Positions 1-9,096 are shown, counted from the stretch's first letter. The stretch is DNA of 64,000 bases from Lysinibacillus_B sp042920265 (GCF_042920265.1 NZ_JBDQZI010000017.1:18968-82967); one strand, 5' to 3'. Translations and numbers: made by a program. The notes: a model not told the origin generated them from the letters alone.

Positions 1-46
1 GCTCTTTGTTATTTTTTTGACGACCTATTTTTGTAATAACCTGCAT
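1..46 (-). CDS. recX: RecX regulatory protein, N-terminal fragment (cut by window edge)
   Basis: Only the first 15 codons lie in the window, read leftward from an ATG at 46. They give MQVITKIGRQKNNKE, matching the usual RecX opening (a YITKI-x-xQKNN pattern). A good ribosome-binding site (AAGGAAGGTG) precedes the ATG. RecX modulates RecA filaments. In Bacillus subtilis recX (yfhG) sits beside yfhF, and here the yfhF-type gene is the divergent neighbour, which supports the call. The rest lies outside the window. Confidence 0.7.
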   Translation of the reverse strand, partial: MQVITKIGRQKNNKE

Positions 47-69
47 GCGTTCACCTTCCTTTTCTCTCT

Positions 70-111
70 AGTATACATATTTTTACGAAACGTTTCACGA
101 TTGGATATAAT
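70..111. promoter_or_regulatory. Divergent promoter region between recX and the yfhF-type gene
   Basis: On the plus strand a TATAAT -10 lies at 106-111 with a weak -35 near 82-87 (TTTACG, 18-base spacer). On the minus strand TATACT (75-70) could serve recX. A perfect 10-bp palindrome GAAACGTTTC (87-96) lies between them and could be an operator. No regulator is assigned. Confidence 0.4.
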
Positions 112-141
112 AGGGAAAGAAAAGCTTTGGAGGTGCTGAAA

Positions 142-1041
142 ATGAAAGTAGCAATTTCAGGTGGTACAGGATTAGTTGGCAAAAGACTATGTGCATTATT
201 AAAAGCACGTGGCGATGAAGTAATTGTCTTAACGCGAGGGAAAACAAAAGAAGAAAATAGCATTCGCTATGTAAAATGGCTCGGTGGCGAAACACCTGAA
301 AAAGAGTTAGAAGGTATTGATGCATTCGTCAATTTAGCAGGTGTCTCATTAAATGAAGGACGCTGGACAGAAGAACGAAAAAGTGCCATTTATAATAGTC
401 GAATGAACGCAACGGATGAAGTCATTCGCATCATTGAAAATTTAGAAACAAAGCCACAAGTACTTGTCAACGCAAGTGCAATCGGTATTTATCCATCTTC
501 TACATCGAATGTTTATACAGAAAACGAAGTAATTTTGGAAAAAAATTTCCTGGGAAAAACAGTAGCTGATTGGGAGGAGCGAGCGAGTCGCGCAGCTACG
601 TTAGGAGTTCGCGTTTGTTTAATGAGGCTTGGTGTAGTATTAGCACGGGATGCTGGCGCACTACCATTAGTTGCCTTGCCCTATCAGCTGTTTGTTGGTG
701 GCACAGTAGGCTCAGGTGAACAATGGCTATCTTGGATTCATGTGGATGATGTGTGTGGGGCCATCATTCATGCAATCGAAAAACCTGAACTAGAAGGACC
801 AATCAATGTTACATCACCGAATGCAAAAAGGATGAAAAAATTTGGAAAAACAGTCGGGCATGCTTTAAATCGTCCACACTGGCTCCCTGTTCCAAGCTTT
901 GCATTAAAACTAGCGCTCGGTGAAAAAAGTCAGCTTGTATTAGAAGGACAGTATGTCGTCCCTGAAAAACTGCTACAATCAGGTTACGAATTTAAATTTT
1001 CATCCTTAGAAGAGGCCATTGTTGATTTGTATAATGTATAA
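142..1041 (+). CDS. yfhF: TIGR01777-type NAD(P)-dependent epimerase (YfhF-like)
   Basis: A 299-residue extended short-chain dehydrogenase fold protein. The N-terminal Rossmann motif GGTGLVGKRL binds the nucleotide. An NASAIGIYP segment and the later WLSWIHVDDV segment are typical of this sugar-epimerase-like family, related to the cell-division inhibitor SulA homologues of plants and cyanobacteria. The substrate is unknown. The start at 142 is chosen because GGAGGTG lies 7 bases upstream. An in-frame TTG at 127 would overlap that site. A terminator follows, so the gene is probably monocistronic. Confidence 0.85.
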   Translation: MKVAISGGTGLVGKRLCALLKARGDEVIVLTRGKTKEENSIRYVKWLGGETPEKELEGIDAFVNLAGVSLNEGRWTEERKSAIYNSRMNATDEVIRIIENLETKPQVLVNASAIGIYPSSTSNVYTENEVILEKNFLGKTVADWEERASRAATLGVRVCLMRLGVVLARDAGALPLVALPYQLFVGGTVGSGEQWLSWIHVDDVCGAIIHAIEKPELEGPINVTSPNAKRMKKFGKTVGHALNRPHWLPVPSFALKLALGEKSQLVLEGQYVVPEKLLQSGYEFKFSSLEEAIVDLYNV

Positions 1042-1063
1042 ATATAGAAAATTCAATCACTCT

Positions 1064-1112
1064 TAGAAAGACATATCTCGACTGAACTAGTTCGAGATGA
1101 TGTCTTTCTTAT
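1064..1112 (+). terminator. Rho-independent terminator after the epimerase gene
   Basis: An inverted repeat (AAAGACATATCTCGA with TTCGAGATGATGTCTTT, one bulge) is followed by CTTAT. It can act in either direction. Confidence 0.7.
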
Positions 1113-1249
1113 ATGGATATCCATAAACCTTACACTTTTTTATCTGTTAAAAATTTTTCAACTCCCTTTCACATTCACACCATGAAAATCCATGTATAGT
1201 AAAACGATACGGTCGCAACCTACTTGTAAAAAGGAGGTTGCATTTTTTT

Positions 1250-2011
1250 ATGAAAAAAACGATTGGTCTTGCTGTTAGTATAACCATCATTTTGTTTTCC
1301 ATCGTATCCTTTGCTTTTGCGGATGAGCTGCACTGGGGATTCAAAAAAGCATCTGGTGGGGCACAAATTGAAATTGGCAGTGAGCTTGAAAATATGCTGA
1401 CGAAATATGACGCTATTTACCGTGGTGATCCAGAATCCAAAACGATTTACTTAACTTTTGACAACGGATACGAAAACGGCTTTACGGAAAGGATTTTGGA
1501 TGCACTAAAAGAAGAGGATGTCCCGGCTACCTTTTTCTTAACAGGTCATTACGTAACGAGTGCCTCTGATTTAGTGAAACGAATGGTAAAAGACGGACAT
1601 ATTATCGGCAACCATTCCGATAAACATCCGAACATGGCTCGTTTATCCGAAGAGCAAATGGTGACAGAATGGAAAAATTTCGATAAAAAGCTAAAAGAAG
1701 TAGCGGGCGTTGAACGCACATACTATACCCGTCCACCAGAAGGCGTCTACAATGAAGCGGTGCTCGCTGCGGGGTTAAAGCATGAATACCGCCATATTTT
1801 CTGGTCGATTGCTTTTAAAGACTGGGAAAAGGATGTACGCCGTGGTGGAGACTATGCCTACAACGAACTTATGAAGCAGCTTCATCCAGGGGCAATTATT
1901 TTAATGCACACGGTTGCGGAAGATAATGCCGATGCCATTCCGAAATTTATTAAAGATGCGAAAGCACAAGGATATACATTCGGTTCATTAGATGATTTAT
2001 ATAAAAAATAA
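1250..2011 (+). CDS. pdaA: Polysaccharide deacetylase, PdaA type (spore cortex muramic delta-lactam)
   Basis: A 253-residue secreted protein with an N-terminal signal segment (KKTIGLAVSITIILFSIVS, then FAFA before the mature part). The NodB-homology domain shows TFDNGYENG (catalytic Asp and metal Asp region), GNHSDKHPN (metal His pair), RPPEG and a late LMHT motif. In B. subtilis PdaA N-deacetylates muramic acid so that muramic delta-lactam can form in the spore cortex, which is needed for germination. Length and motifs fit closely. The ATG at 1250 has AAGGAGG 12 bases upstream; an in-frame TTG at 1238 lies directly on that site. I found no convincing sigma-G promoter. Confidence 0.88.
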   Translation: MKKTIGLAVSITIILFSIVSFAFADELHWGFKKASGGAQIEIGSELENMLTKYDAIYRGDPESKTIYLTFDNGYENGFTERILDALKEEDVPATFFLTGHYVTSASDLVKRMVKDGHIIGNHSDKHPNMARLSEEQMVTEWKNFDKKLKEVAGVERTYYTRPPEGVYNEAVLAAGLKHEYRHIFWSIAFKDWEKDVRRGGDYAYNELMKQLHPGAIILMHTVAEDNADAIPKFIKDAKAQGYTFGSLDDLYKK

Positions 2012-2089
2012 TTTAGTTCCACCTGCTTCCTTTTCTTTCGCTCTTCCGTCCGTTATAATAATGCGATGAACTTAAAGGACGTGAAGGCA

Positions 2090-3469
2090 ATGAATCAAGT
2101 AACAATGGAAATCGGTCAAAAATTTCCGTTAACGATTAAACGGCTCGGCATTAATGGAGAAGGTGTTGGCTTTTACAAACGCAATGTCGTATTCGTCAAA
2201 GGCGCTATTCCTGGAGAAGAAGTAACGGTGAAAGTGACAAAGCTTCAGCGTAATTTTGCAGAAGCAGAAATTTTAACAATCCGGAAACGGAGTGAATCTC
2301 GTCAAGAGCCACCATGCGCTGTGTATGAACAATGTGGTGGCTGTCAATTGCAACATATGACATACGAGGCTCAGCTTTTAAATAAACGAGATATCGTTGT
2401 ACAAGCGATGGAAAAATACGCGCGCGATATCGCAGAACATACAGAAATTCGCCCAACACTTGGCATGGACAATCCATGGAATTATCGCAACAAAAGTCAG
2501 TTCCAAGTACGAAAAGAAGGTAAGCGTGTATATGCTGGTCTTTTCACAGAAGGCTCAAATAAGCTGTTAAACATTAACGATTGCTTAGTGCAGCACCCGA
2601 TTACATCGCGTATTACAGTAGATGCGCGTAAAACATTACAAAAACTAGGGGTGACGATTTATGACGGGAAAACATTAAACGGTCTCGTCCGTACAATCGT
2701 CGTCCGTACAGGCATGCGCACAGGTGAAACACAGCTTTGTATCGTCACAACACGCAATGAATTCCCGCATAAAGAAGAGTTTATTGCCCGTATGAAGAAG
2801 CTACACCCTGCGATTGTCTCGATTACACAAAACATTAACCGTGAAAAAACGTCACTGATTTTTGGTGATGAAACGATTGTACTAGACGGCAAAGAAACGA
2901 TTCACGAAGAATTAGGTGAATTAGCGTTTGATTTATCGTCTCGTGCATTTTTCCAACTAAATCCTGAACAAACTGTTCATTTATATAATGAAATTAAAAA
3001 AGCTGCCGCGCTGACAGGGAAAGAAACGGTTGTAGACGCGTACTGCGGCGTTGGTACAATTGGTTTATGGCTAGCTGGCGAAGCGAAAGAAGTGCGCGGC
3101 ATGGACATCGTACCGGAAAGCATTCAAGACGCAAAAGCGAATGCACGTAACCACGGCTTTAAGCATGCCCGCTACTATACAGGGTCAGCTGAAGACTGGT
3201 TAGCTCGCTGGCGCCGTGAAGGCTTTACACCAGATGTCGTAACGGTTGACCCACCGCGTACAGGTCTCGCGCCAAGCTTTATTAAAACCGTATTAAAGAT
3301 TCAACCAAAACGCATTGTGTATACATCTTGTAACCCTTCCACACTGACGAAGGATTTAAAAGAGCTCTCAAAGCTTTATGACGTAAAATACATTCAACCA
3401 GTAGACATGTTCCCTCAGACGAGTCATGTGGAGTGTGTCTCGCAACTCATTTTAAAAGAAAAAAGATAG
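2090..3469 (+). CDS. rlmD: 23S rRNA (uracil-5-)-methyltransferase, RlmD/RumA family
   Basis: About 459 residues from the ATG at 2090; an ATG at 2066 is an alternative. The N-terminal TRAM-like RNA-binding domain is followed by a 4Fe-4S cysteine cluster (CAVYEQCGGC, three Cys, with a fourth near INDC). The C-terminal SAM domain has DAYCGVGTIGLWLA, then VDPPRTGL and the catalytic Cys in YTSCNPSTL. The family makes m5U in 23S rRNA. Many Bacillales carry two paralogues (YefA/RlmCD and YfjO). Proximity to a pdaA homologue, as in the yfj region of B. subtilis, hints at YfjO, so the exact uridine target is uncertain. Confidence 0.88.
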   Translation: MNQVTMEIGQKFPLTIKRLGINGEGVGFYKRNVVFVKGAIPGEEVTVKVTKLQRNFAEAEILTIRKRSESRQEPPCAVYEQCGGCQLQHMTYEAQLLNKRDIVVQAMEKYARDIAEHTEIRPTLGMDNPWNYRNKSQFQVRKEGKRVYAGLFTEGSNKLLNINDCLVQHPITSRITVDARKTLQKLGVTIYDGKTLNGLVRTIVVRTGMRTGETQLCIVTTRNEFPHKEEFIARMKKLHPAIVSITQNINREKTSLIFGDETIVLDGKETIHEELGELAFDLSSRAFFQLNPEQTVHLYNEIKKAAALTGKETVVDAYCGVGTIGLWLAGEAKEVRGMDIVPESIQDAKANARNHGFKHARYYTGSAEDWLARWRREGFTPDVVTVDPPRTGLAPSFIKTVLKIQPKRIVYTSCNPSTLTKDLKELSKLYDVKYIQPVDMFPQTSHVECVSQLILKEKR

Positions 3470-3537
3470 TACTTTTAAATTTTCATTTCGCCTACAAGCA
3501 GGCAGTGATTATTTGATAAAAACATGTAATACATTCA

Positions 3538-3567
3538 TGAATAAATAACGGCTAGTAGGTCATACTA
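3538..3567 (+). promoter_or_regulatory. Consensus sigma-G type promoter
   Basis: TGAATA at 3538-3543, a 17-base spacer and CATACTA at 3561-3567. Both hexamer and heptamer match the forespore sigma-G consensus as I know it. The expected transcript start is near 3574, upstream of the small gene at 3615. Confidence 0.7.
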
Positions 3568-3614
3568 AGTTCGGTTCCACTTCTAATCGATCATGAAACA
3601 GGAGGGTTACTACG

Positions 3615-3677
3615 ATGAGTAAATCTGGCGCAAAAGATTCAAAATCACAGGATGATCCGCCACGTTACGTTTCATGA
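3615..3677 (+). CDS. 20-residue forespore micropeptide (new small gene candidate)
   Basis: A 20-codon reading frame starting MSKSGAKDSK and ending DDPPRYVS, with AGGAGGG ending 8 bases before its ATG. It has its own consensus sigma-G promoter and a strong terminator 17 bases after its stop, so it looks like a complete transcription unit. The peptide is hydrophilic, rich in Ser, Lys and Asp, with no membrane segment. I recognise no family. It could be a minor small acid-soluble spore protein or a coat or core peptide. No mass-spectrometry or comparative evidence is available here. Confidence 0.6.
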   Translation: MSKSGAKDSKSQDDPPRYVS

Positions 3678-3693
3678 ATGATAAGTGTCACCT

Positions 3694-3724
3694 AGAGGCT
3701 TCCCTAAAAAGGAAGCCTCTTTTC
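3694..3724 (+). terminator. Terminator of the 20-codon gene
   Basis: A perfect 10-bp stem AGAGGCTTCC/GGAAGCCTCT with a 7-base loop, followed by TTTT. Confidence 0.85.
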
Positions 3725-3752
3725 ATTTGTCCTTCACACAAATTGTAAAAAA

Positions 3753-3786
3753 ACTCTTATTAAAAATACGTACTTTTAAAAAGAGT
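3753..3786. repeat. 34-bp loopless palindrome upstream of the ger operon
   Basis: The two 17-base halves (ACTCTTATTAAAAATAC and its partner) pair at 15 of 17 positions, centred on CG at 3769-3770 with no loop. That form suits a dimeric DNA-binding protein better than an RNA terminator. It lies about 120 bases before the gerA-type start codon. Confidence 0.5.
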
Positions 3787-3908
3787 ACAGTCGAAATCAC
3801 GACGAAGCAATCATGAGGAAATATAATCACCACACTGAATTGCATTGTTCTTTATTGGATAGCCTATTAAATAATTATGACTACTATAAAAGATGGGAGG
3901 ATACGAAA

Positions 3909-5249
3909 ATGTCTTCAAAGGAAATGCTTTTGTGGATTGTTGAACAATTCAAAGGTACAAATGAATTAACTAAGAAGACCTTAGAATATGAAAATAAACT
4001 TGCCGTATTATTTTACGTAAAATCGCTTATAGATCAGGAATTACTTCAAAAAGTAATAATAAAACCTTTTTTTGAAATGCAGTCCGAAAATCAATTTACG
4101 TCATACTTAACTGCATTACCATACTTTCAAGAAGTCGAATCTAAAGCACAGGCACTATTTGAGCTAACTAGCGGTAGCTCATTAGTCGTCATTCAAAATG
4201 ATTTATATTTAATTGACTTAAAATTATCCAGCAATGATGCAATCTCCAATACAAATATAGAAACAACGATTCATGGATCACAACTAGCATTAAGTGATAA
4301 TTTAATGACTAATATTAACGTAATTCGTTCCTATTATCATCAATCATCGTTAAACATTGAATATTTTACAAAGGGGGAGGTCAATCAACAAAAAACAGCG
4401 ATAATATACGATAAAGATAAAGTGAATAGCGCTGTATTAGAAGAAATTAGAGAGAAGCTTCAACAGGTGGATAAGCAAATTATTACAGCGACTACTCAAT
4501 TAAATAATTTCCTAAATAAGAAACGTTTCTCTCTATTTCCTCAAATGATTATGACAGAACGCCCTGATCGTATTATCTATAATTTAGCTGGTGGCAAAGT
4601 AATCCTCTTGGTAGATGGGAATTCCCAATCACTAGCTGTTCCAGCCATATTTTTCGATTTCATGACAACAATGGAAGATAATTATCATACATTATGGATT
4701 TCATTATTTGTCAGGCTCCTTCGATATTTTGGGCTACTTATTAGCCTTCTTCTACCAGGATTGTATGTAGGAATTATTTCATTTGCCCCTGAAGTGTTAA
4801 AAACTGAATTGACTTTGACTGTTGCTGGTAGCCGTATGGGAGTACCGTTCTCGTCGTTTGCTGAAGTACTTTTCATGCTTTTCTTTATGGAACTTTTATT
4901 GGAAGCGAGTATTCGACTCCCAAAAGCAGTAAGTGCTACAGCTACTACCGTAGGAGGGTTAATTTTAGGAACAGCTGTAACAGAGGCGGCTCTAGCATCT
5001 AATATAATGGTCATTCTCGTTGCCGCAGTTGCTATTGCTACTTTTGTCATTCCTGTTAATGAAATGGCATTTACTGTGAGGATATTACGATTGATACTTT
5101 TATTAATCACAAGCGTCTTCGGGTTAGCTGGTCTCGTATTAGGATTCCTGACTTTAATCATGTACTTAATTAATTTGAATAGCTTCGGCGAACCCTACTT
5201 AAGAATTTATAATTTCCAAAAAAATGAATCAGAGGAGGGGCAGATATGA
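3909..5249 (+). CDS. Spore germinant receptor A subunit (GerA/GerAA family)
   Basis: A 446-residue inner spore membrane protein. A hydrophilic N-terminal half of about 250 residues is followed by membrane segments carrying family signatures: PGLYVGIISFAPEVLKTEL, the SRMGVPFSSFAEVL stretch, RLPKAVSATATTVGGLILG and FVIPVNEMA. With the B and C subunits it forms a nutrient receptor, and A subunits form oligomers that act as ion channels. The start at 3909 has GGGAGG 8 bases upstream. An in-frame ATG at 3813 has no such site and may lie before the promoter: a weak sigma-G-like pair (GCATT near 3842, CCTATTA near 3863) sits between them. The stop overlaps the next start (ATGA). The germinant cannot be read from sequence. 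Confidence 0.9.
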   Translation: MSSKEMLLWIVEQFKGTNELTKKTLEYENKLAVLFYVKSLIDQELLQKVIIKPFFEMQSENQFTSYLTALPYFQEVESKAQALFELTSGSSLVVIQNDLYLIDLKLSSNDAISNTNIETTIHGSQLALSDNLMTNINVIRSYYHQSSLNIEYFTKGEVNQQKTAIIYDKDKVNSAVLEEIREKLQQVDKQIITATTQLNNFLNKKRFSLFPQMIMTERPDRIIYNLAGGKVILLVDGNSQSLAVPAIFFDFMTTMEDNYHTLWISLFVRLLRYFGLLISLLLPGLYVGIISFAPEVLKTELTLTVAGSRMGVPFSSFAEVLFMLFFMELLLEASIRLPKAVSATATTVGGLILGTAVTEAALASNIMVILVAAVAIATFVIPVNEMAFTVRILRLILLLITSVFGLAGLVLGFLTLIMYLINLNSFGEPYLRIYNFQKNESEEGQI

Positions 5250-6355
5250 GTCGATTTTATTATTACTTAATCCTCATTAATATGATGGCGAATATTATTG
5301 CCTTTGTTCCTGTTATTCTCCTGCATCATCGTGAGGATGGGGCTGTGTCAGCTATGATTCTTGGATTGCTTGCAGGTATCATTCTTGTATCCATCTATAC
5401 CCGTTTTTTCAATGAATTCCCTGGGAAAACTCTACCAGATCTATTACAAAAAACGACAGCCAAGTGGTTTTATAACCCTTTCCTGTTTTTGTTAGCTATT
5501 ATGTGGTTTATCGCAGGGATGATTACATTAGTTACGTATACGTTTCTCCTGATTCGTTTTCTAACACCTGAAATGCCGATTATCCAAATTTGCTTATCAA
5601 TTATCCTGTCCGTAATTTTTGGCTGTCTAATGAAAACGGACCGCGTGTTTTATACGGTTGAAATTGTGTTGTTACTCACTTTCCCTCTAATTTTATTGAT
5701 ATTTTTTGTAGCCTACTTGAACGAAAATTTAATGTGGGGCTTCATAAAAGAGGCGGCTTCGTATGTCAATCAAATCCCTAATATAAATGCATTTTCTGCC
5801 TGTTTCTTTCTATTTTTAGGGGCATCTAACCTTTTCATCTTTAACCGTTTCTTCACGCAGAAACAAAAATATGGATGGAAGCAAATATTGGCTATTGCTG
5901 TCATAGCAATAATAACCTTATTTACTACCTATTTTATCCCAATTGGATTTAACGGTTTCAACAATATTGAACATCTTGTTTATCCTTGGATTTCTACTAG
6001 TGACTCGCTACGGATGAAGTATTTATTAATCGAGCGTGTTTTATATATTTTTTTATTATATTATTTGGCTATTGCCTTTTTAAGTATTTTAATTCACTGG
6101 CATGTATCCTTTGAGCTTTTAAAATATATATTCAACTTAGAAAAAATTAAATGGAAGGATAAGAAACTAGGTATATTCCTTCCAGTAACATTCTTTATCG
6201 GTTTCTCTATTCTATTTGTTCTTATATTCGATGAGAATTCGTTATTTCAATTCACCAATATATTTTATAACGTATTAATAATATTTTTCCCAGCAATGAT
6301 ATTTCTGTTTGTCTATATAAAGAGGAGGATGAAATATGTTGAAGAGGCAGAGTAA
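5246..6355 (+). CDS. Spore germinant receptor B subunit (GerAB/endospore GerB family)
   Basis: A 369-residue integral membrane protein of the amino acid-polyamine-organocation superfamily with about ten hydrophobic segments. It opens with SRFYYYLILINMMANIIAF, as GerB proteins do. B subunits bind germinants in the inner spore membrane. Translation is coupled to the A gene by a 4-base overlap, and it overlaps the C gene by 20 bases, so the three are one operon. The ribosome-binding site GAGGAGGGG precedes the ATG. Confidence 0.88.
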   Translation: MSRFYYYLILINMMANIIAFVPVILLHHREDGAVSAMILGLLAGIILVSIYTRFFNEFPGKTLPDLLQKTTAKWFYNPFLFLLAIMWFIAGMITLVTYTFLLIRFLTPEMPIIQICLSIILSVIFGCLMKTDRVFYTVEIVLLLTFPLILLIFFVAYLNENLMWGFIKEAASYVNQIPNINAFSACFFLFLGASNLFIFNRFFTQKQKYGWKQILAIAVIAIITLFTTYFIPIGFNGFNNIEHLVYPWISTSDSLRMKYLLIERVLYIFLLYYLAIAFLSILIHWHVSFELLKYIFNLEKIKWKDKKLGIFLPVTFFIGFSILFVLIFDENSLFQFTNIFYNVLIIFFPAMIFLFVYIKRRMKYVEEAE

Positions 6356-7460
6356 GTATAGAATACTGTTTCCTTTACTATTTCTCTTACTTGTAGTGTT
6401 ATCTGGTTGTGAGTTTAAAGATATTGATAAGAATGTATTTATTTCTATGATTGGGATTGATAAATCAGATGATTCAGAAAAACCTTATAAAGTGACTTTA
6501 AAGTTATATATCCCTACAAGTTCTTTCAAGCAATCCCCCCAACCCGATTATACTTATATTACAAAAAATGGGGAAACCTTATCAGAAGCTATTCGGCTGT
6601 TAGAAACATATTCAGACAAAGAACTAGAATTTGGACATACAAAGTTAATCGTCATAGGAGAAGAATTGATAAAAGAACAAAAATCCAAAGAAATTTTAGA
6701 CTTTTTGTTAAGAAGACCTGATATTCAAATGATAGCTTGGGTTACAGTAGGGCGACCTTCTGCAGAGAAAATTCTAAAGATGGTTCCTAAAGATGAAAAG
6801 TCTGCGTATCCAACACTATTCAACTACTTTGATGATAACGGTACAGAAAGTCCTTATATTATTACCACTTTTTTATTCGATTTTCGAAGAAGGATGTTAG
6901 AAAATGGGTTAAATCCCGTTCTCCCTATCGTAGAAATCGGTCAGGACAAATCACATTTCGAAATCAATAAGTCTTTGATATTATCAGAGATAGAAAAACC
7001 TTACGAACTCAATTCCATCAATACATTCAATTTGAATCTACTAGCAAATAATGTAGGGGTGGCTGATTTCGTTATCAATGAAGAGGAGCAGTATATTATT
7101 GCTAAAATTGATAACATCGATTCAAAATTAAAATTAGAAGTGTTAACCGATCATCGAATTCGCCTCCATATAGACTTAAGTTTATATGGTTATATATCAG
7201 AGTCCAAAAATCATTTGAAAGCTGAAGAACTCCCCTATTATAGTGATTTATTGGAGAAAGAAGGGAAAAAGAGAATTACGTCCTTCCTTACAGATATGCT
7301 TAATAAAGGTTATGATCCGCTTGGCTTCAGTTTGAAGTATCGAGGATCTACACTTCATAATAAACGAATGAGTGACGCTGAATGGCAGGAAGCATACAAA
7401 AATGCAGAAATAAACTTAACAATTACTGCTGGTCTTAAGAGTACAGGTACAATCCATTAG
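6336..7460 (+). CDS. Spore germinant receptor C subunit, lipoprotein (Ger(x)C family)
   Basis: A 374-residue predicted lipoprotein. A basic N-terminus and hydrophobic stretch lead to the lipobox VLSGC with the acylated Cys at residue 25, then the typical Ger(x)C start EFKDIDKNVFISMIGIDK. Later DKELEFGHTKLIVIGEEL and FDFRRRMLENG also fit the family. It sits on the outer face of the inner spore membrane and is needed for receptor function. GAGGAGG precedes the ATG inside the B gene. No clear terminator follows. Confidence 0.88.
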   Translation: MLKRQSKYRILFPLLFLLLVVLSGCEFKDIDKNVFISMIGIDKSDDSEKPYKVTLKLYIPTSSFKQSPQPDYTYITKNGETLSEAIRLLETYSDKELEFGHTKLIVIGEELIKEQKSKEILDFLLRRPDIQMIAWVTVGRPSAEKILKMVPKDEKSAYPTLFNYFDDNGTESPYIITTFLFDFRRRMLENGLNPVLPIVEIGQDKSHFEINKSLILSEIEKPYELNSINTFNLNLLANNVGVADFVINEEEQYIIAKIDNIDSKLKLEVLTDHRIRLHIDLSLYGYISESKNHLKAEELPYYSDLLEKEGKKRITSFLTDMLNKGYDPLGFSLKYRGSTLHNKRMSDAEWQEAYKNAEINLTITAGLKSTGTIH

Positions 7461-7660
7461 AAAAAAATCCTTGATCTAGCTTTGATGATATGCGAATAAC
7501 TAAGGGGCAAATACTAAGTAGTATATCTCGAAATACATTGCTTTCAAATAAGAAGAAACTAGGCTTTTCCCCTAAAGCTCTCAAAATTATTTATTATTTT
7601 AGGCGCTCACCACCTATCTTTTCTCTCCATATGCTATACAAAAAGGAGAAGAGGGAGATT

Positions 7661-9052
7661 ATGGGGATTGAGTTAGTGGCTCTCCATTGGATATATATTG
7701 TATTCATCGTCCTCATCATAGGATTTATGGTGAAACGACTCGATACAACGCTCATTTGTATTTTAGGGATTTTCGTTATTGCGATGGTAGCTACCGGGGA
7801 TTTGACGGCTTCCATTAGTGGGGTGTTTAATAGCTTCATTTATGCCATTACCGAGCTACTATCAACCATTCTTATCATTTCCATTATTGTGGCGATGAGC
7901 CGTGTTCTCGCGAAAACAGGCATTAATGAAGTGATGGTCGCACCATTTACAAAAATCATTAAAAATCCCACACTGGCGTATTGGACGATTGGGATTTTAA
8001 TGATGATCATTTCTTGGTTCTTCTGGCCATCCCCAGCTGTAGCACTTTTAGGGGCTGTGCTACTCCCCGTTGCAATACGAGCTGGACTTCCGGCACTTGG
8101 TGTTGCTGTAGCAATGAACTTGTTTGGTCACGGAATTGCATTGTCGAGTGATTTCGTCATTCAAGGAGCACCAAAGCTAACAGCAGATGCAGCGGGGATT
8201 CCAGTAGCTGATGTTGTTTCCGCGAGCATACCACTTGTCATTACAATGGGCGTTGTCACAACAGTTGTTGCCTATTTCTTATTAAGACGCGATATGAAAC
8301 GCGGAAAACTACAATTAGTCGGAACGTATGAAGGCGAAGTCGAGCAAGAAAAAACAGAAGATTTACTCACGATGACACAAAAACGATTTTTTGCGATTTT
8401 AATTCCTGTAGCATTTATTTTAGATGTAGTCGCAATGGCTCTATTCAACTTACAAGGCGGAGATGCCACTGCTTTAGTAGGCGGTACATCGGTATTCATT
8501 TTACTTGTGCTTTGTATCGTTGCTCATAAAAAGAAAGGGCTTGAGGAAACAACCAATTACTTTGTTAAAGGTTTTCAATTTGGCTTTAAAGTGTTCGGTC
8601 CTGTTATTCCGATTGCGGCTTTTTTCTATCTCGGTGACTCCGGCTTCACAACCATTATCGGAGACTATTTACCAAAAACATCTCACGGCATTGTGAATGA
8701 TCTTGGTGTGGCTTTAGCTGCAATTGTCCCGCTCACTAAAGAAATCGCCGTTATAACGCTAACAGGAGTAGGCGCTATCACAGGATTAGATGGCTCTGGG
8801 TTTTCAGGCATCTCACTCGTTGGATCCATCGGTAATTTATTCGGGACTGCGATTGGAGAAGGCACTGCTACATTAACAGCACTTGGTCAAATTGCGGCCA
8901 TTTGGGTTGGTGGTGGGACACTGATTCCGTGGGCACTCATCCCAGCCGCGGCCATTTGTAACGTCAGTCCATTCGAGCTTGCCCGGAGAAACCTTATCCC
9001 TGTTGTCATTGGATTAATTGTTACAACAATCGTCGCTGTATTTTTAATTTAA
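7661..9052 (+). CDS. Twelve-TM permease of the ion transporter type, substrate unknown
   Basis: A 463-residue, very hydrophobic protein with roughly 11-12 transmembrane segments and two paired halves. Helix-breaking stretches such as SWFFWPSPAVALLGAV, NLFGHGIALSSDF and a late SGFSGISLVGSIGNLFGTAIGEGTATLTALG resemble the re-entrant hairpins of the ion transporter superfamily (organic-acid or sodium/proton exchangers). I cannot assign the substrate. The start at 7661 follows AAGGAG and GAGGGAG sites. The frame is open upstream to 7490, but without a good start. It is followed by its own terminator and stands alone. Confidence 0.6.
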   Translation: MGIELVALHWIYIVFIVLIIGFMVKRLDTTLICILGIFVIAMVATGDLTASISGVFNSFIYAITELLSTILIISIIVAMSRVLAKTGINEVMVAPFTKIIKNPTLAYWTIGILMMIISWFFWPSPAVALLGAVLLPVAIRAGLPALGVAVAMNLFGHGIALSSDFVIQGAPKLTADAAGIPVADVVSASIPLVITMGVVTTVVAYFLLRRDMKRGKLQLVGTYEGEVEQEKTEDLLTMTQKRFFAILIPVAFILDVVAMALFNLQGGDATALVGGTSVFILLVLCIVAHKKKGLEETTNYFVKGFQFGFKVFGPVIPIAAFFYLGDSGFTTIIGDYLPKTSHGIVNDLGVALAAIVPLTKEIAVITLTGVGAITGLDGSGFSGISLVGSIGNLFGTAIGEGTATLTALGQIAAIWVGGGTLIPWALIPAAAICNVSPFELARRNLIPVVIGLIVTTIVAVFLI

Positions 9053-9067
9053 GTGCAGTTGTTTTAC

Positions 9068-9096
9068 AAAGAGGCAATCATCCTTGCCTCTTTTTA
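9068..9096 (+). terminator. Terminator after the permease gene
   Basis: A GAGGCAA/TTGCCTC stem with a 6-base loop, flanked by AAA and TTTTT. Confidence 0.8.

Noticed and set aside
1171..1201. Possible sigma-G promoter for the pdaA gene
   Set aside because: CATGTAT and ACATT fit the consensus weakly and with wrong spacing, so I do not list it.
4685..5161. Long open frame on the minus strand inside the gerA-type gene
   Set aside because: It is a shadow of a well-supported membrane protein gene, without a ribosome-binding site or family resemblance.
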